The translations under genes were made by a program, and so were the position numbers. Below are positions 22,063-34,649 of a DNA stretch of 64,000 nucleotides, piece by piece (within the stretch, counting starts at the first letter, position 1; each line of letters begins with the position of its first letter). This DNA comes from Clarireedia homoeocarpa (Eukaryota > Ascomycota > Leotiomycetes > Helotiales > Rutstroemiaceae). Where the stretch lies: the NCBI GenBank assembly GCA_001465935.1, contig LNKV01000009.1, positions 248,001 through 312,000 on the forward strand. Reading direction: 5' to 3'. The notes under the pieces were generated by a model. It did not search any database. It worked only from the letters and a program-made list of their open reading frames with translations, and was not told where the DNA came from.

Positions 22063-22134
22063 CCCTGTGAGTTTGGGACATCAAGACAGAAATATCTTTT
22101 TCGTTCTCTAAAGTAAACCTTCCCATTAATCCCA

Positions 22135-23247
22135 TCACCTGATCCTCTCCTCATATGCCTCCCAAGCCTTCTCTTTGTACCGCTTCGCCTCTTTGAGCGG
22201 GTCTGCAGCTTTCAAGATCCCTCTTCCCACAATTACCACATCGTTGCCCATCAGCCCTATCAATTTCTGCGGCGTATTATATTGTTGACCCTGTCCATCT
22301 CCCTCTATCTCCATATCTTCATCGTCTCCATCCGGAGGTAATTGACATCCAGGTGTCATGCTAAGGAACTCATCATCCGGTTGCACATTCAGTGATTCCT
22401 GACTGATGAACCCCATCACATATTCCTTATGTTCCCTTGCGCTCTCTACACATGCTTCTGTGTATTCCCTCGTCATGAAATTCCCCTTGCTAGACATTTG
22501 CGCCAATATAAGTAGACCTCTCTCCAGCGGTGCCTCATCGATTCCTGCGAAAGGTTCCTCCTCTAAATCAAAGTCGATGCGCGACCGCGGTGAGTTTGCT
22601 GGCTCGAAATGTTGCGAAACGGTAGTGATAGAGACGATACTAGCTTTTCGTCCGATATTCTGCTCGTCGTGTGCTTCTAATCCTGCATCGCGCTCGTTTG
22701 TCCCATCGGTAGTAGTCTTGTTCAGATCAATTGGTGTGTTGATCTGATCTTCATCCGACTCGATGCTTTCGGGTCTAGGTGTGCCAACTGATATGTTTGT
22801 CTTAACCTCGTAGCGCTTTCTTTCTCTCCACCGCGCAGCAGCCTCAGCCAGGCTATCCACACTTGCTTTCCCCGGTATCATATTTACATTGGTGATATGA
22901 CTCCACTCAATAATCTTAGCCGTGCCTTCTGTGTATTGCTGTTGAACGGTATGTCCAATATCGCCAAACTTCCGGTCCTCGAAAATGAGGAAACCATGGC
23001 GACGTGCAAGGATGTTTAAACGCGCGCCAGTGCCGGTTTCTGGGCTGTAGTCCCAGTTGTTGATCAGGTCGTAGTGGGTTTTGAGAATAACGATATAGGG
23101 ACCGAGCGAGTCTGCGAGACGCAGAAGGTCGCTGGCACTGGATACATCAGCGCTGAGACAGAGGTTGGATTGTTTGAGGTTCATGAGCCGGAAAAGGTAT
23201 GCGGATAAGGGATGGACTGATTTTGAGCCTCGCTCGGCGTAGGACAT
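22135..23247 (-). CDS. pyrG: Orotidine-5'-phosphate decarboxylase
   Basis: Last step of de novo UMP synthesis: decarboxylates OMP in the cytosol (yeast URA3). Intron-free; 370 residues from ATG 23247, or 382 from the in-frame ATG at 23283. The shorter start is preferred because family members begin close to the SYAERG block. Seen: SNLCLSADV, the lysine of VILKTHYDLI, and the catalytic tetrad region FEDRKFGDIGHTV with D91, K93 and D96. C-terminal VIVGRGIL is the phosphate-binding loop. Between beta strands, about residues 150-245 are a hydrophilic acidic insertion absent from yeast URA3 but typical of filamentous ascomycetes. A premature break was looked for and not found. The symbol follows mould usage (URA3/pyr4 elsewhere). 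Confidence 0.96.
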   Translation of the reverse strand: MSYAERGSKSVHPLSAYLFRLMNLKQSNLCLSADVSSASDLLRLADSLGPYIVILKTHYDLINNWDYSPETGTGARLNILARRHGFLIFEDRKFGDIGHTVQQQYTEGTAKIIEWSHITNVNMIPGKASVDSLAEAAARWRERKRYEVKTNISVGTPRPESIESDEDQINTPIDLNKTTTDGTNERDAGLEAHDEQNIGRKASIVSITTVSQHFEPANSPRSRIDFDLEEEPFAGIDEAPLERGLLILAQMSSKGNFMTREYTEACVESAREHKEYVMGFISQESLNVQPDDEFLSMTPGCQLPPDGDDEDMEIEGDGQGQQYNTPQKLIGLMGNDVVIVGRGILKAADPLKEAKRYKEKAWEAYEERIR

Positions 23248-25702
23248 TTTTATGATATGATGGGGGGAGGAGTTTGTAGACATGGTGAATAAAACGTATG
23301 TAGATAATAATGCGATATGACGGTTAAAAGTGACTTTGTGTGGTTTCTACCTCTGCTCTCTTCTCTTGTGTCAAAGGGATTGCTCAAGAACAAAGGAAGT
23401 AGAGGGGAGAAGGGGCAAAGAGAATTTATGTTGGTGTTGGTGTTGGTGTTTTGCCTGTGCCGGTCGAAGTCTAGAGACTTAAATTTAAATTTAGGCGAAT
23501 GTGTCGATGTCAATGCCGTACGATGGTAATTTCACGGCCCCATCATGCTGAACTGTTTGGATTCCAGGCACAAGGAACCTCAGACAAGGCTGTGTACTGT
23601 GTACCTTGGTACAGTAAGGTTACAAGTGTACTCGGAACTCGAGCACACTGTCCGCAAGGACTGAAAGGACCTGTTTGGGAAAAGGAGGAGGAGTAGGTGT
23701 CTGATAATAATTTTGGCTTGGAAACCAAAAAAGCATCGCGTCCTGAGACACTTTCTAATGTTTATAAGGAAAAGAGACAACTAATCGTACCAAGTAGATG
23801 TCCTTACTAAAGCTTTAGTTGTGCGTTAGTAGTTACTTCGTATATGCGTTAGTACTTCGTATACGCTTTCCTAGGCACACAGGCGAATAGGGATATCATC
23901 TCTCAGAACCTCACAACTCAACCCTAGGACATCATTGCGGGTTCCTATTTTTGCGGAGAATGATCATGCATACATATACTCTCCAAGAGGTTAGTCGATA
24001 GTCTTTCAAACTATTTGAGGCGTTACTCTTCCCCGGAACGCTGCAGAGGCTTCCGATCATGGGTGTACGAACACCCAGTTGTATATAGAGGTCTATCTAC
24101 TGTACCCTCTTCTCCTCCAAGCAATGCACTGAGGAGCGGGGCCTACATGAACAGGTTAGATAAATAAAGAAAAGCACATGGCCTAGCTGCAGTCCACTCT
24201 AAGATCTACACTCCGTCCCTGACAGATACTACGCTGACATGTACAAGCATGACTCGCTACTATATCATACTTAAGTAATGCCTCGTCTACGTCCTGCTCG
24301 TCTCCTATCCATCCATCCATCCGCTTTTCATCCATTCATTATTCATCCACTCGTTCATTACGTACGTCCAATTGTAGCACAGCTACTTACGGCATAGATA
24401 TATACATACCGCATCCACCACACTCACTCACTCACTCACTTACTCGCTCACTCGCTCACTCACTCAACCAACCAACCAACCTATCTACCGCCGGCCACGA
24501 CCGATCCGAGTCAAAAAAACGTCCCATCCCATACCCAATCCGGACTTGTTGACGGAAAACGGCAAAATTTCCACTTATTTCTCCCTTTTCGCCTTTCGTT
24601 TCGTCCCCAATTTCTGTGCCCTCTGCTCATAAAGGGGTCTGTGTCGTTGGCTATTCCCGCGGAGCTGAGGAACTTGTCTTAGTTGTCAATTCTTAGTTTG
24701 GTTGCTCCACTCTGTGTTGGTATTTTTATCTCCTCGTCTCTTAGCATCTGGTCTAACCTTACGGACTGGTGGCTGTATATGTTTTTTTCCAGCTTGGTCC
24801 TCTATTTACTTGTTGGTTTCTAGCCTTTGACAGACGGACTGAGACAAGGAGACATATTTTGTTCGCGGGGTTTATGAGTCTCCGACTCTCCGCAGAGGGA
24901 GGTAAGAGACAAGGCATTCCAAGCAGGAATAAGGAATTATTCATCTATCCATTCATCCATCCCCCCCTTTTTTTGCTCGCACAACACTACTGTACATATT
25001 ATATCACTCTTACAAAACTCCCAGCATAGGTGAAAACAAGATCCTTCCCTCGCTCTGTCCAGGAAAACAATAAAGAGCCGAGCAAGCACTCCATATAGGT
25101 AAAGAGCCATCGTGTAATGAACACCCGATAGTTACCGCATTCCGTCAATCGGTCGCATCGGGCACCCCGGGAAGAGGAAAAAAGTAGGGCTATGGTCTAG
25201 ACGTGGGATCCGGCAGGATATATAGCGATGGGAGAAAATGGCCGAGAATCTGGCCGCTCGGGTGTGCTTTGTCTCGGGATATTAGTCAATGGTGTGCCTT
25301 AGTTGCGGCGCGGATATGTGATGGTTGGATTTGCGAGATACCGGTACCATGGTTGGGGGGCTTAAGGGATTGGCGGATGGATGGTTGTCGGGGTGATGGG
25401 CATGGGACGTGGGTTAGTGAGTGAGGCTAAATAAGTATATGCGCTGCCTCGTTTTCTTTTGAGGTTGCCTTATTTTTGCGTATCGGCGGTGATGATGAGA
25501 GGTCTAGATGGACACGGAATACTTGTTTAGGGATGATGAAGTATATTAGTTATCATTCGGTTCCTTGTCCCCTTAAGTAATAAGTCTCTTCTATAATAGA
25601 GATGCCCTCTGCTGATCTGTCTATCCCAAGGTGTCTATTCTACGGTATCATTGCAAACATATCTCCCTCATCCCAACTATAAAAAATACATCTTTCCCCC
25701 AA
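23248..25702. other. Intergenic, 2.4 kb
   Basis: Contains the pyrG promoter and the 3' flank of the GH81 gene. No gene supported. Simple repeats: TTGGTG units at about 23430-23450, CATC units at about 24308-24325 and CACT units at about 24420-24468. Open frames remain below 90 codons. Confidence 0.6.
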
Positions 25703-28700
25703 TCATGGCGCTCCTCCTAGTCCTGAGAAAAGTCAGTATCAAATACATCTCTACAACACCATCCTGTACCAATAGAGATCAACATACCTGCAGCCATGGC
25801 CAAATACCAAGTCCGGCTCGCACCACCATCTAACCAACTCCAATCAAAATCTCCCCTGGCAAAGAAATTCCACGAACTCTTAGCATCAATGATGGCCAAA
25901 TTCCCAAACAATATTCCCTTCCATCCCCCCACCACCGCATCCGCCCTCCCATTCGAAAAATACACATCCCACTCCTCCCTCACAAATCTCTCCGTCCGCG
26001 TCAGCGTCGAATGCGGCAAGAGAGGCAACATATGAATGCCCTGGACAAACTCGGCATTTCCTCCAAAATACGTCGTGTGATCAATCTTATTCTCAAACAA
26101 GATCCCCGATACCTTATTCCCGATGAACTGCGCCGGCTGCACGTCGTTGTCCGATTCGTACAGGAAATAATTCTGCAACGACCGCGCCGTCACAGCCAGT
26201 TGCAAATTCCCCCGCGCTTCCATGTTCGCGTCGCCAGTCACGCGACCCCACATCTTGATGGCGTATGCGGAGAGCGAGTCTTCGGATGATGACTCCTCGT
26301 CTTTGCCGTCAAAGGTCTCGTAGAGTCCGTGCGCCCACGAGTGGCCGTGGTACCAGTCAAAGTTGCGCGATACGGGGAAGTAGGGGTCGAGGGGTGACGG
26401 ATTGGCGTAGTCTCGTACGAGCGTGTTGATGTAGTCTTTATGGGTGGCGAGCCAGCTCGGGTCAAGATAGCCAATTATGGCACCAGCGTATACGAAGTAG
26501 GAGTAGTGGAAGTGGTGGTCGTTGTAGTATGTGTTGCCAAAGTCAGCGCCGGAGTCGAGGGTTGTGTAGCTAGCGCTAGATACGAGTCCTGACCAGGCGG
26601 CTGGGGAGGGGGTATTAGTAGGAAATTATATAGACGGGTTAAGAAGAGAAATTTGGGGCGGGAGGAGGAGCGGCGGAAAATACATACATTCATACACAAG
26701 CGGGAATTGTTGGCGATTACTACTAAACCTCTCGAAACTCTGCTTCAACTTATCCAATCCTGCTTGAGCAAGTGCGACGTCTCCAACAATATCATGGATC
26801 GTATACACGATTCCGGCGAATTTAGCCAGTGCCTATTGTGTGTATCTCATTAGCTCATTTCATCCACTCCCCAACTCCTCACTTTTCTTCAACACCGCTC
26901 ATTCCTCTATCTCACTCACACACCCCATTCCTCCCCTCAACAACGGAGCAATCACTCCCTGCCTTTTCTCCTGAACATAGCACTCTCTCTTTCCTCTCAA
27001 AACCCCTCCAAAAAAATTTTTAAAATAAACATACCTTCCCACTATAATACATAGAATCCAAATTCGTCTGCATCGTCATGTTCTGACTCACTTCCGCAGC
27101 AGCAATGTTCGAGATGATAGTCTTCGCGGCGCTGGAGATGGAACTGGGGTTCAGAGAGCCGCGCGAGGAGCTCCAGGGTAGGAAACCTATGGTATTGGGG
27201 AGAGAGGGCTCGAGAAGAGTCCAACTGCTTGCGAGGACGGCTGTGGCTTGTCCTTTGCTAAAAGGGGGGAGCACGGGTTAGTTCAGGTTCAGAGGTGGAG
27301 TTGTGCGTTTGGGGCGAAGTCAAGTAGGGAAAGAGGGGAGAAGGAAACAAGAGGGTAAATGGGAAGAAAGGGAAAGAAACTAGGAAATGAAATATAACAT
27401 GATGAGAATAAAAGAAAAGAGAAGAGAAGAGAAGAAAAGTTGAGAGGAAAACAAGAAGCCAAAAAAGAAAATAAACACTAACGTCGTAGTATCCAACACC
27501 ACATCCCCCTTCACCGCACAACTCGTCACATCGTCGAATGACTCCACATGATGCGGCAGCGCATACATCAACAATTCCGCATCGCTCGTCCCCGCCTTCT
27601 CAAACGCGATCGTGTAGCTCCCCGCATTTCCATTTCCATTTACCGAGCCAGAAACGCTGGCGGACCGTGCATAGGCGCCGGCTGCGGCATCGTGGAGGGT
27701 TTCTGCTGCTGCTATGGAGGAGGGGGCGAGTTTGGCGACTTGGATGGTGCCGGAGAAGGGAGTGGTGGCGAGGATGAGGGATGGGGATTGCAGGGTTAGG
27801 GTTAGTGGTGCTTGGGAGGAAGATGTGGAAGTGCCGTACAAAACCCAGGTACTTCCGTCCATAAGGGCGATTTTGTATTTTCGTATAGATGAAGTGCGGC
27901 CAGCGGGTGAGGGGAGGAGAGATATAGATTGGAAGAATACGCCGCTACTGAGGATGGGGGTGGCGGTATTATAGAGTGCGGTAATGAATCCCATCCCTTG
28001 AACGAGGGGGAAAGAGATTAGGGGTTGAGTGCTGCTGGGAGAGGGGAGGAGGTTGACGAGGATGGAGTGGGAGGTGTAGGAGCTGGTTTGGAGGAGAGTG
28101 GTTCCCGGGGGTGTGGTAGAGGGGAGCTCGGTGCAAGAGAGGAAGAGAGAGGTTATGCCGACGGGGTTTATGAAGTAGGATGCGCTAGAGGAGGAGGAGG
28201 TGGCGGATATGGGTCCGAAGACTTTTTGAGAGCTCAGGAGGTCCGAGATGCTGATTCCGGGGTAGGTGCGTGGGGTAGAGGATGAAGGGTTGAAGGAGGG
28301 AGAGTAGAAGACGGAGTAGGGATGTGTCCAGGTAGGTGCCGTTTGCGAGCCGAGGAAGAAATTAGCATAGAATTTGTTCGTTTGGATGGGTCCTGCATTC
28401 GAGGGTGAAATACCGAGGCGAGGGACGGGATGGTCGGGGCGGGAGGGGAAGATGGAGGGGGGTGCGGAGAGGGAGATGGGTTGTTGGAAGATGTTGGGGG
28501 AGGGGGAGAGGAGTGCTACGAGGGGGGAGGGGGAAGCGAGGGCTGATGCGGCGGGGGAGACGAGGATGCGGGTTTGGGGGATGGAGAGGGGGAGGGAGGC
28601 GGTGATGATGGGGAGGGAGGTTGGGTGGCCGGATGTTTCTAGGTTGCTGAGAAGGATGCCGATGGTAGAGGGCTGGAGGGTGTTCGCTGAGGAGGGAATG

Positions 28701-28996
28701 ATTTGGATGGTTGCGGATGCGGAAATGCTGGTTTGGATTGAGATGGAGGCGGTGGGTGATTCGTTTTGGAGAGATTTAGGTTTGATGGTTGCTACTGATG
28801 CGGTTGTTGTTGGAGATGCATGTTTGAGAGCAGATGGGGGAAATAGTTCACCACCAGCATGAAACTTTGCTATGGAGGGTTTGTGTATGGGGTGGTGGCT
28901 TGATGTAGTTGGGGTATCGATTTGTGCGCGGGGATGAGGCGCACAATTGATACCAGTGATACTGATGAGCAGTTGAAAGGTAAGAGTGAGCTTCAT
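25703..28996 (-). CDS. GH81 endo-1,3-beta-glucanase
   Basis: Secreted or wall-associated enzyme that cleaves beta-1,3-glucan, used in cell separation or wall remodelling (Eng1/Acf2 family). Five exons: 28996-27483, 27257-27035, 26832-26688, 26600-25788 and 25722-25703, 904 residues. Introns are 225, 202, 87 and 65 nt; the two long ones are CT/AT-rich. Residues 1-19 form a signal peptide. Residues 20-185 are a Ser/Thr/Pro-rich, probably O-glycosylated segment. The GH81 domain runs from about 187 to the end: PIQTNKFYANFFLG, the acid-carrying DFGNTYYNDHHFHYSYF, NFDWYHGHSWAHGL and the nucleophile region DGKDEESSSED, then WGRVTGDANM. It ends in AAGLGGAP after a 20-nt final exon. Both catalytic motifs are intact. 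Exon boundaries of the two long introns are the least certain. Confidence 0.92.
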
Positions 28997-30658
28997 GCTG
29001 AGAATCCCGAACAGATCGTCCTTACAGATCTGAGAAATTGAAAGAGGGGGAGAAGATAAAAGGAAAAAGGAAGAAAGCAAGAGCAAGAAGTGTCTCTTTC
29101 CTCCCCTTTCTACCCCGACTTTGCCCTTCATATTTTGTCTGACTCTCACCTACCTTCTCGGACTCACTCACTAGACCAGATATTTGCAGCAGCGGGACTA
29201 GATCACTCGTCTCATATCATCCCATCTATTCTCTACAAACTTATGTAAGAAGAATCTTCACAATTGGCCCATACCGAGTATGAATGAATGAATGAGTGAA
29301 TGAGTGCAATAGTCCCACCTGTCACGAAGAACTGAACTGGTAAGAGAAAAGAGAAGGTATTCAATATGTGTGAGAATGACATGCACACGCACCGGGACGG
29401 AGAGTTAGGAGTAGACTCAAGTCGGCCCGTTGTGGTTGTGCATCCGTCATGGGGCACAGTTAAATACAGTAGAGTACAGTACAGTGGGTAAGAGATCTGA
29501 TATGGTATGGTATTGTGAACCTGTGACACGCTCTAATCGCGCTTACGGGGTGGAAATGAAGAATACGCGACTTGGGATGATGGAAGGTGAACAAGGAAAG
29601 GGAGGGAAGAATGTTGAGTGGGAAAATCGAACATGGAATGTATTGCGCGATGAGACTATTAATTGAATTCTTTCGAGTCTCGGGACATGAACATGGCAGA
29701 CGCGACTGCTTGAAGAGAAAGCAACCGGAGAATTACAGATCAAATGAAATGCAGTTCTACTAAAGATTGCGTAATGAATCATCGAACGTAGATTTGGTGT
29801 CAGTCACCCACGAGGTGAGTGCTACTACTACTACCATACAAGTAACTATCCAAATCGCAAAAGTCTCATGCCTCCACGAACGACAGCGGTATACTCTATA
29901 GCGCTCGTCTTGAATAGCGAATACTTTAGCAGCCTGTCACAGACGCAGCTTGGTGAAAGAAACCAGATTCCACGTCCACCATGAAGCTATTCACAGATCA
30001 TGACTCGCATTTCCCAGTAGTGCCACAACCACCTGAACATGAAATGACAGAAGCCACGTAATCTCCTCGAGTAATCACCCGAATCATGAAAGAAGCTCGC
30101 GTGACAGGAGCAGGAAAAATGTTGTATTGTAGATCTGTCTTTTGCTCGACATAGTACAGATCTCTCCGGCCCAAATGACAGCTCAGCTCAGCTCGAGCAA
30201 CAATTGCTTTTTGGAATGGAAAAAATTACCATGGTATAATTTTTATCTTTCAGTCAGTTTTAGATATGGGAAACACTACTACGATTGAGTTCACACACAT
30301 GATACTACCATGCAGCTTTCACACCCTACACTTGCTCAGACTTGGCAAGAAGGACTCGATCTAAGTGGGGGGAAAAAGGGGGGAGGAATCTTGCAACAAC
30401 AAATAAAACAGCCCAAGGTAAACACAAATGATGAAACGAGACACTATGCGCCGAAAAATCCCTTCATACTTCCTACATCATGCGGGCAGTTGACAGGTTT
30501 TCACGTGGTCACACAAAACGCGGGGTAGATAAAATTGTCTCAGAATTGCACTCACACGACTCATTGTGGGTAGACCCAGGTGAATTTTTTCGAACAGGGG
30601 TGAGCGTATATGCAGTACAAAAACTCTGCTCTGATGTTGGTGGCTGAATGATCTAAGA
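28997..30658. other. Intergenic, 1.7 kb
   Basis: Contains the promoter and CT-rich leader of the GH81 gene and the 3' flank of UTP14. GAAT/GAGT units lie at about 29280-29308 and a TACAGTA run at about 29463-29485. No gene seen. Confidence 0.6.
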
Positions 30659-33583
30659 TTACAATAAAGGCTTCGACATAGGAGCGATGATTCCTTGTTT
30701 GACCATAACTCTTGGTTTGGTTGAATCCTGGAAGGTTTCCTTCGTTGCCCATTCTGGGCCCACTGGGAGTCGTAAAGATCTCTCATATTGTTGTTTGGAC
30801 TCGAAAGGATGAGGTAGCTGGGAAGCAAGGTATTTAGTGTTCTACCTATGTATTAGTATATATGTAAGAAGTGAAAAGTTGTGATTAAAACATACCTTCT
30901 TGATGCGCTTCTCATTGATAATAACGCGGTCAAGTTTAGCATCCTTTCGATTCTGCACCTTGATACCTTCAGACTTTGTAAGGAATCTTCCCTTATTCTT
31001 GGCCTTCTCTCTCTTGCTCACGCCATCTCCTACCCAATTTCCCCATCCGGGTAGAGTATTATCGATTACTTTCTCGTCTTCATCTTCGCCCGTTTGTTTC
31101 TTTTCCATTTCGAAATCACCAACTACATCTGCGCCTGCAAAAGCACGTTTGATGAGCTCCTGATCCTTGATAGCAAATGGTAAATGCAGAGCACCATCAT
31201 CGTCGCTGTCATCTTCTGAAGAAATTTCAAGTGTCTGTGATGTTTTTGGCTTGGAAGCTTTAGCCTTTGGTTGTTTTGCAATGACAGCAGCTTGTGAGAG
31301 ATCCAGCTCATCCACATCCATGGCGTTGTTGCTCTTATGTCTTCTCTTCTTAGCCTCTGCATTTGTAACGAAATCAGACTTGATGGGGACCTTTGACCAA
31401 GCACCACCCTCGGTAGCCGCTTCAGGTTGTGCCTTTGGCTGCCTTTCAGAAACCTTAGCTGTGCCATTAGTCTTCTTTGATTTCGATACGTTTGTTGCTT
31501 TGGTAGGCCTGTTATCTACCCCCTCAATCACGACCCCCCGGTTATCCTCATCTTCATCAGAAAGATCCGCTTCCTCGAACTCATTGATCTTGTGAGATTT
31601 GGTAGGCATATCTTTCGATTTGTTGCTTCCAGGCCCAAAGATTCTGCGTCCAATATCACTCGGTTCTTCTTCACTGGAGCTTTCCTCTCCTGCAAGTTCT
31701 TTCCGCATTTCTTTCACCATAGCATCATTGGCTTGTTTTCGAGCCGCTTCCGCGTTTCGCATGAACTTCATATTAGCCAGTTTAGATCCCGGAACAGATT
31801 CTTCAACAGTATCCGAGCCGCCTCCTATCTTTTCTAGACGTCGAAGAAGTCGATTTTGCTCAGCATCCTCGTCATCTCCACTAGTATCTTCATCAGAATC
31901 ATCCATAGACTCGTCCGAATCGTCATCAAACTCATTTCGCACTTTCCTCCCCTCCACTCGTTTACGAAGATCTTCCTCTCTTCGTGCCATCTCTGTAATC
32001 CCATCTCTAGCGTCTTCATCCCACGCCGCTCGACCGGTTGCTTTGGTAGTCTTTGCCCACTTGCTGTTGCGATGCTTGGCCCCCATTCTCTCAGTCGCAC
32101 GTCGCCGATCCTGAGCCTCTTGTTCGTCCTCAGAAGGGACGAATCCACCCTCCTCAAGAGCTTCTTGGTTCATCCTCTCCTCCTTCTCACGTTGCTTACG
32201 GTGGACCTTACGGTAAGACTTGCTTTTAATCTTCTTTATGCGCTTGGCTTTAACTTCTTCTCGGAAAAGTAATTCTCGAGCCATTCGCAGCTGATCTCGT
32301 CGAGCTTTGACTTCCTCCATAGAAAGCTTCTTGGTTTCCAATTCCTCGAATTCTCTAATTTTGTCTTCATCATCCCTGCCACCCGCAGCAGCAAGACCAC
32401 TTTCCTCAAGAATTGTCTGAATAGTAGCCTCCAGCTCGTTAAAGGGTTTAGAATATCCCGTTGGTTGGAGTCGGTCATTCCTGCGTGCTGAATCTGCGTC
32501 CGGGTCTGCCAGAGGGAAAATTAAGTGATCTGCTCGTCGATTGTGCTTCACAGTGTCTGTCCATCTATCTAATGTCTCCTTGCTCTTATCATAAGCAGCG
32601 CTACGATCTAGACGATCTTGCTCACGTCTGGAACGTGGTACCTCAAGCTTGCCAGTAACCTTTTTCTTGCTGTCATCCGACTCCAAGAATTTTAAGGACT
32701 TCTTAATATGTGGATCGCTGATTTTCGGCAGACCGAGATCTTCTAAAGTGAGCTTATTCTTCGAGGTGAGACCAAAATCAGATGGAGTATTGTATTCAAT
32801 AGCCCCATCAGTCCGTTCCTTTGCAACGGTTTTGCTGTCGTTCTGTGGAAGATTCGCAATGAGACTCTGAAGCGCAGCGAGCTTTGATGGGTCCGTCGAG
32901 TCATCCTCATCTTCTGCGGAGGATGCAGATGATCCATCATCACTCTCCTCACTCGCATCTTCTGAACCAGATTCATCCGAGCCTTCTTCATCATCTTCCT
33001 CGCTGTCGTCATCCCCAGCATCTAAAATTGCTGCGAGATCAACTGCTTCGTCTCCCAAATCTCCTTCTTCTAGTTCTGAGCTAGAATCCTCCCCATCATC
33101 ATCCTCATCCAGATTCAAATCCTTCGTTCTCGAAGAGCGTTTCTTAGCAGGTTTATTATTGCTCGAGCTTCCCGCAAACGCATATCCCTCGAATCGCTCC
33201 TCATCGCTCTCCCCAAAAGCATCGTCACTATCAATATCGCTATCGTCATCGCTATCAACCTGTCCCATCTTCCACGTATTCCCCTCGCTATCGCTCCCCT
33301 CATCAACATCTAGCTCGTCGAATCGACCTTTCGCAGGACCCTTCTTCTGTTTCTTCGCACTAGACTCATCCTCACTATCTTCGTCCTCGTCTTCCTCATC
33401 CCTCTGTCGCTTGCCAGGTCTATTGCCCCCCTCCGCATGTCCCAATCGATTTTGCCTTATGCGATGGCGCTCCGGAACTTGTTGCTGCGCAGCAGAATAC
33501 GCATCGATAGTCTTTCTCTTCGATTTTGTCCGAACTTTCGGTTGCTTCAGCAGCGACCTGCCATGAGATTGTCTTCCAGGCAT
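30659..33583 (-). CDS. UTP14: U3 snoRNP / SSU processome protein Utp14
   Basis: Nucleolar factor of the small-subunit processome; activates the helicase Dhr1 to release U3 snoRNA during 18S rRNA maturation. Two exons: 33583-30896 and 30841-30659 (54-nt intron), 956 residues. N terminus MPGRQSHGRSLLKQP is basic, followed by long acidic Asp/Glu/Ser tracts. The central Utp14 core includes EVPRSRREQDRLDRSAAYD, KIKSKSYRKVHRKQREKEE and KHRNSKWAK. The C terminus carries the family signature LPHPFESKQQYERSLRLPVG and KPRVMVKQGIIAPMSKPLL. An alternative in-frame ATG at 33598 exists, but the MPGRQ start matches the family. Frame-shifted open frames on the opposite strand are shadows of the acidic codon repeats. 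Confidence 0.95.
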
Positions 33584-33804
33584 AATTGCGCAATTCAATT
33601 CGAAAGACCTGTGACAAAATCGAAGGAGAAATACCCTGAACTTTGTTGGTTGTGCTAATCTTTATCAAATTTATCGGGAAACTTTTTTTTCTGCTTGCGC
33701 CGCCGGGTTCCGCGGCCGCTAGCGTTGTGCCGCAATTATCTGGGGATTCTCAATTTTGAAGAATCGCAAGACAAGAATTCTTGACACAAATAGCGATCGC
33801 AACC
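33584..33804. promoter_or_regulatory. Bidirectional promoter UTP14 / mL41
   Basis: Only 221 bp separate the two divergent start codons, so core promoters and leaders must overlap. Features: a T-run at 33685-33692 and a GC-rich block with GCGGCCGC at about 33712-33719. Both products serve ribosome formation (cytosolic assembly and mitochondrial large subunit), which suggests co-regulation; this is inference. Confidence 0.6.
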
Positions 33805-34176
33805 ATGAAGGCCAGTTCGTCTTTGATGCAGCGTATCTCGCGCCTTAGGCTTACGACAAAACAAGCGAATAAAGGATACTACAAGGGTACTGGAACGGGC
33901 TCGACAGGTAGACATACACAGCATGGAGGGTATATAATCGAGTGGGATAAAGTCAGGACATATGTTGTGCCGCAGAACCTGAAAGAGACCAAGGTATGAT
34001 TTCCTAGAGTCTGTTACTGGGCATTGGATGTGTTGCTAACATAAATATAGCTTACTCCATTTGTTACGCAAAAAATCAAAGCTCCGCGAGGACGCTTCGA
34101 AAAGAATCCTAAAGGTGCTTTCAGTGGAGAAGCGTATTTGGCAAAGTGGAAGGATCTTTCTGATCATACGATCTAG
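33805..34176 (+). CDS. Mitochondrial ribosomal protein mL41 (MRPL27 family)
   Basis: Structural protein of the mitochondrial large ribosomal subunit (yeast Mrpl27, universal name mL41). Two exons, 33805-33993 and 34051-34176, with a 57-nt intron bearing branch site TGCTAAC; 104 residues. The N terminus (MKASSSLMQRISRLRLTTKQ) is basic and Ser/Leu-rich without acids, as expected for a matrix-targeting sequence. Family blocks are GYYKGTGTGSTGRHTQHGGY, WDKVRTYVVP and LTPFVTQKI. An upstream in-frame non-ATG extension is ignored. Head-to-head with UTP14. Confidence 0.92.
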
Positions 34177-34649
34177 ACGGTTGACATGAAATGGTATATA
34201 TGGGTGTTGTTTTCTTGTAGACTTTGACTGATCATGCATAGACTTTTACGGTTGGGAAGAACGGCGTTGGCATTTGTATAAAGATGTATAAATATAACGA
34301 CAATGAACATTATCCTTAAAAGCGAATACAAGCATTTTAGGCTGCACATGATGTCGGCAGGAGATCTGTAATATGTTGAGTGCCTTTAAGATCTGTCGCT
34401 TTGGGCGATAGGAGATATCCTGGCGTCGAATCGTGTTGAAGTGCCATTGGATTGGACACGACGTCAGGGGCGACACTGGAACTCAGAGACAGGTGGACAC
34501 ATGAAGGTGTTACTGCCAGTTAGAACTACCATCACGAATTCTATAGACCCGTCCATCTTGGAGTACAATCTCGGTCATTAATGCTCTTCTAGCTCTACCT
34601 TTGGTATGCAACATGAGTCCATATATTCCATCCATGCACCTTCAACTTT
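34177..34649. other. Intergenic between convergent genes
   Basis: 473 bp between the 3' ends of mL41 (plus) and the metalloprotease gene (minus). No gene or notable repeat seen. Confidence 0.6.

Larger units (their letters stand above)
20085..22134. other. Repeat-rich intergenic region
   Basis: 2 kb between the convergent 3' ends of hsp70 and the OMP decarboxylase gene. No credible coding gene: open frames of up to 178 codons are translations of simple repeats and G-runs in several frames. Contents are listed separately: a diverged direct duplication, an 18-bp array, G-runs, ATCT and GACA microsatellites (21041-21107) and a MITE-like element. Confidence 0.7.

Noticed and set aside
27538..28862. 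Gly/Arg-rich plus-strand frames opposite the GH81 gene
   Set aside because: Antisense shadows of the Ser/Pro/Thr-rich linker coding sequence.
31167..33566. Ser-rich plus-strand frames opposite UTP14
   Set aside because: They are antisense shadows of the acidic Asp/Glu/Ser codon tracts of UTP14.
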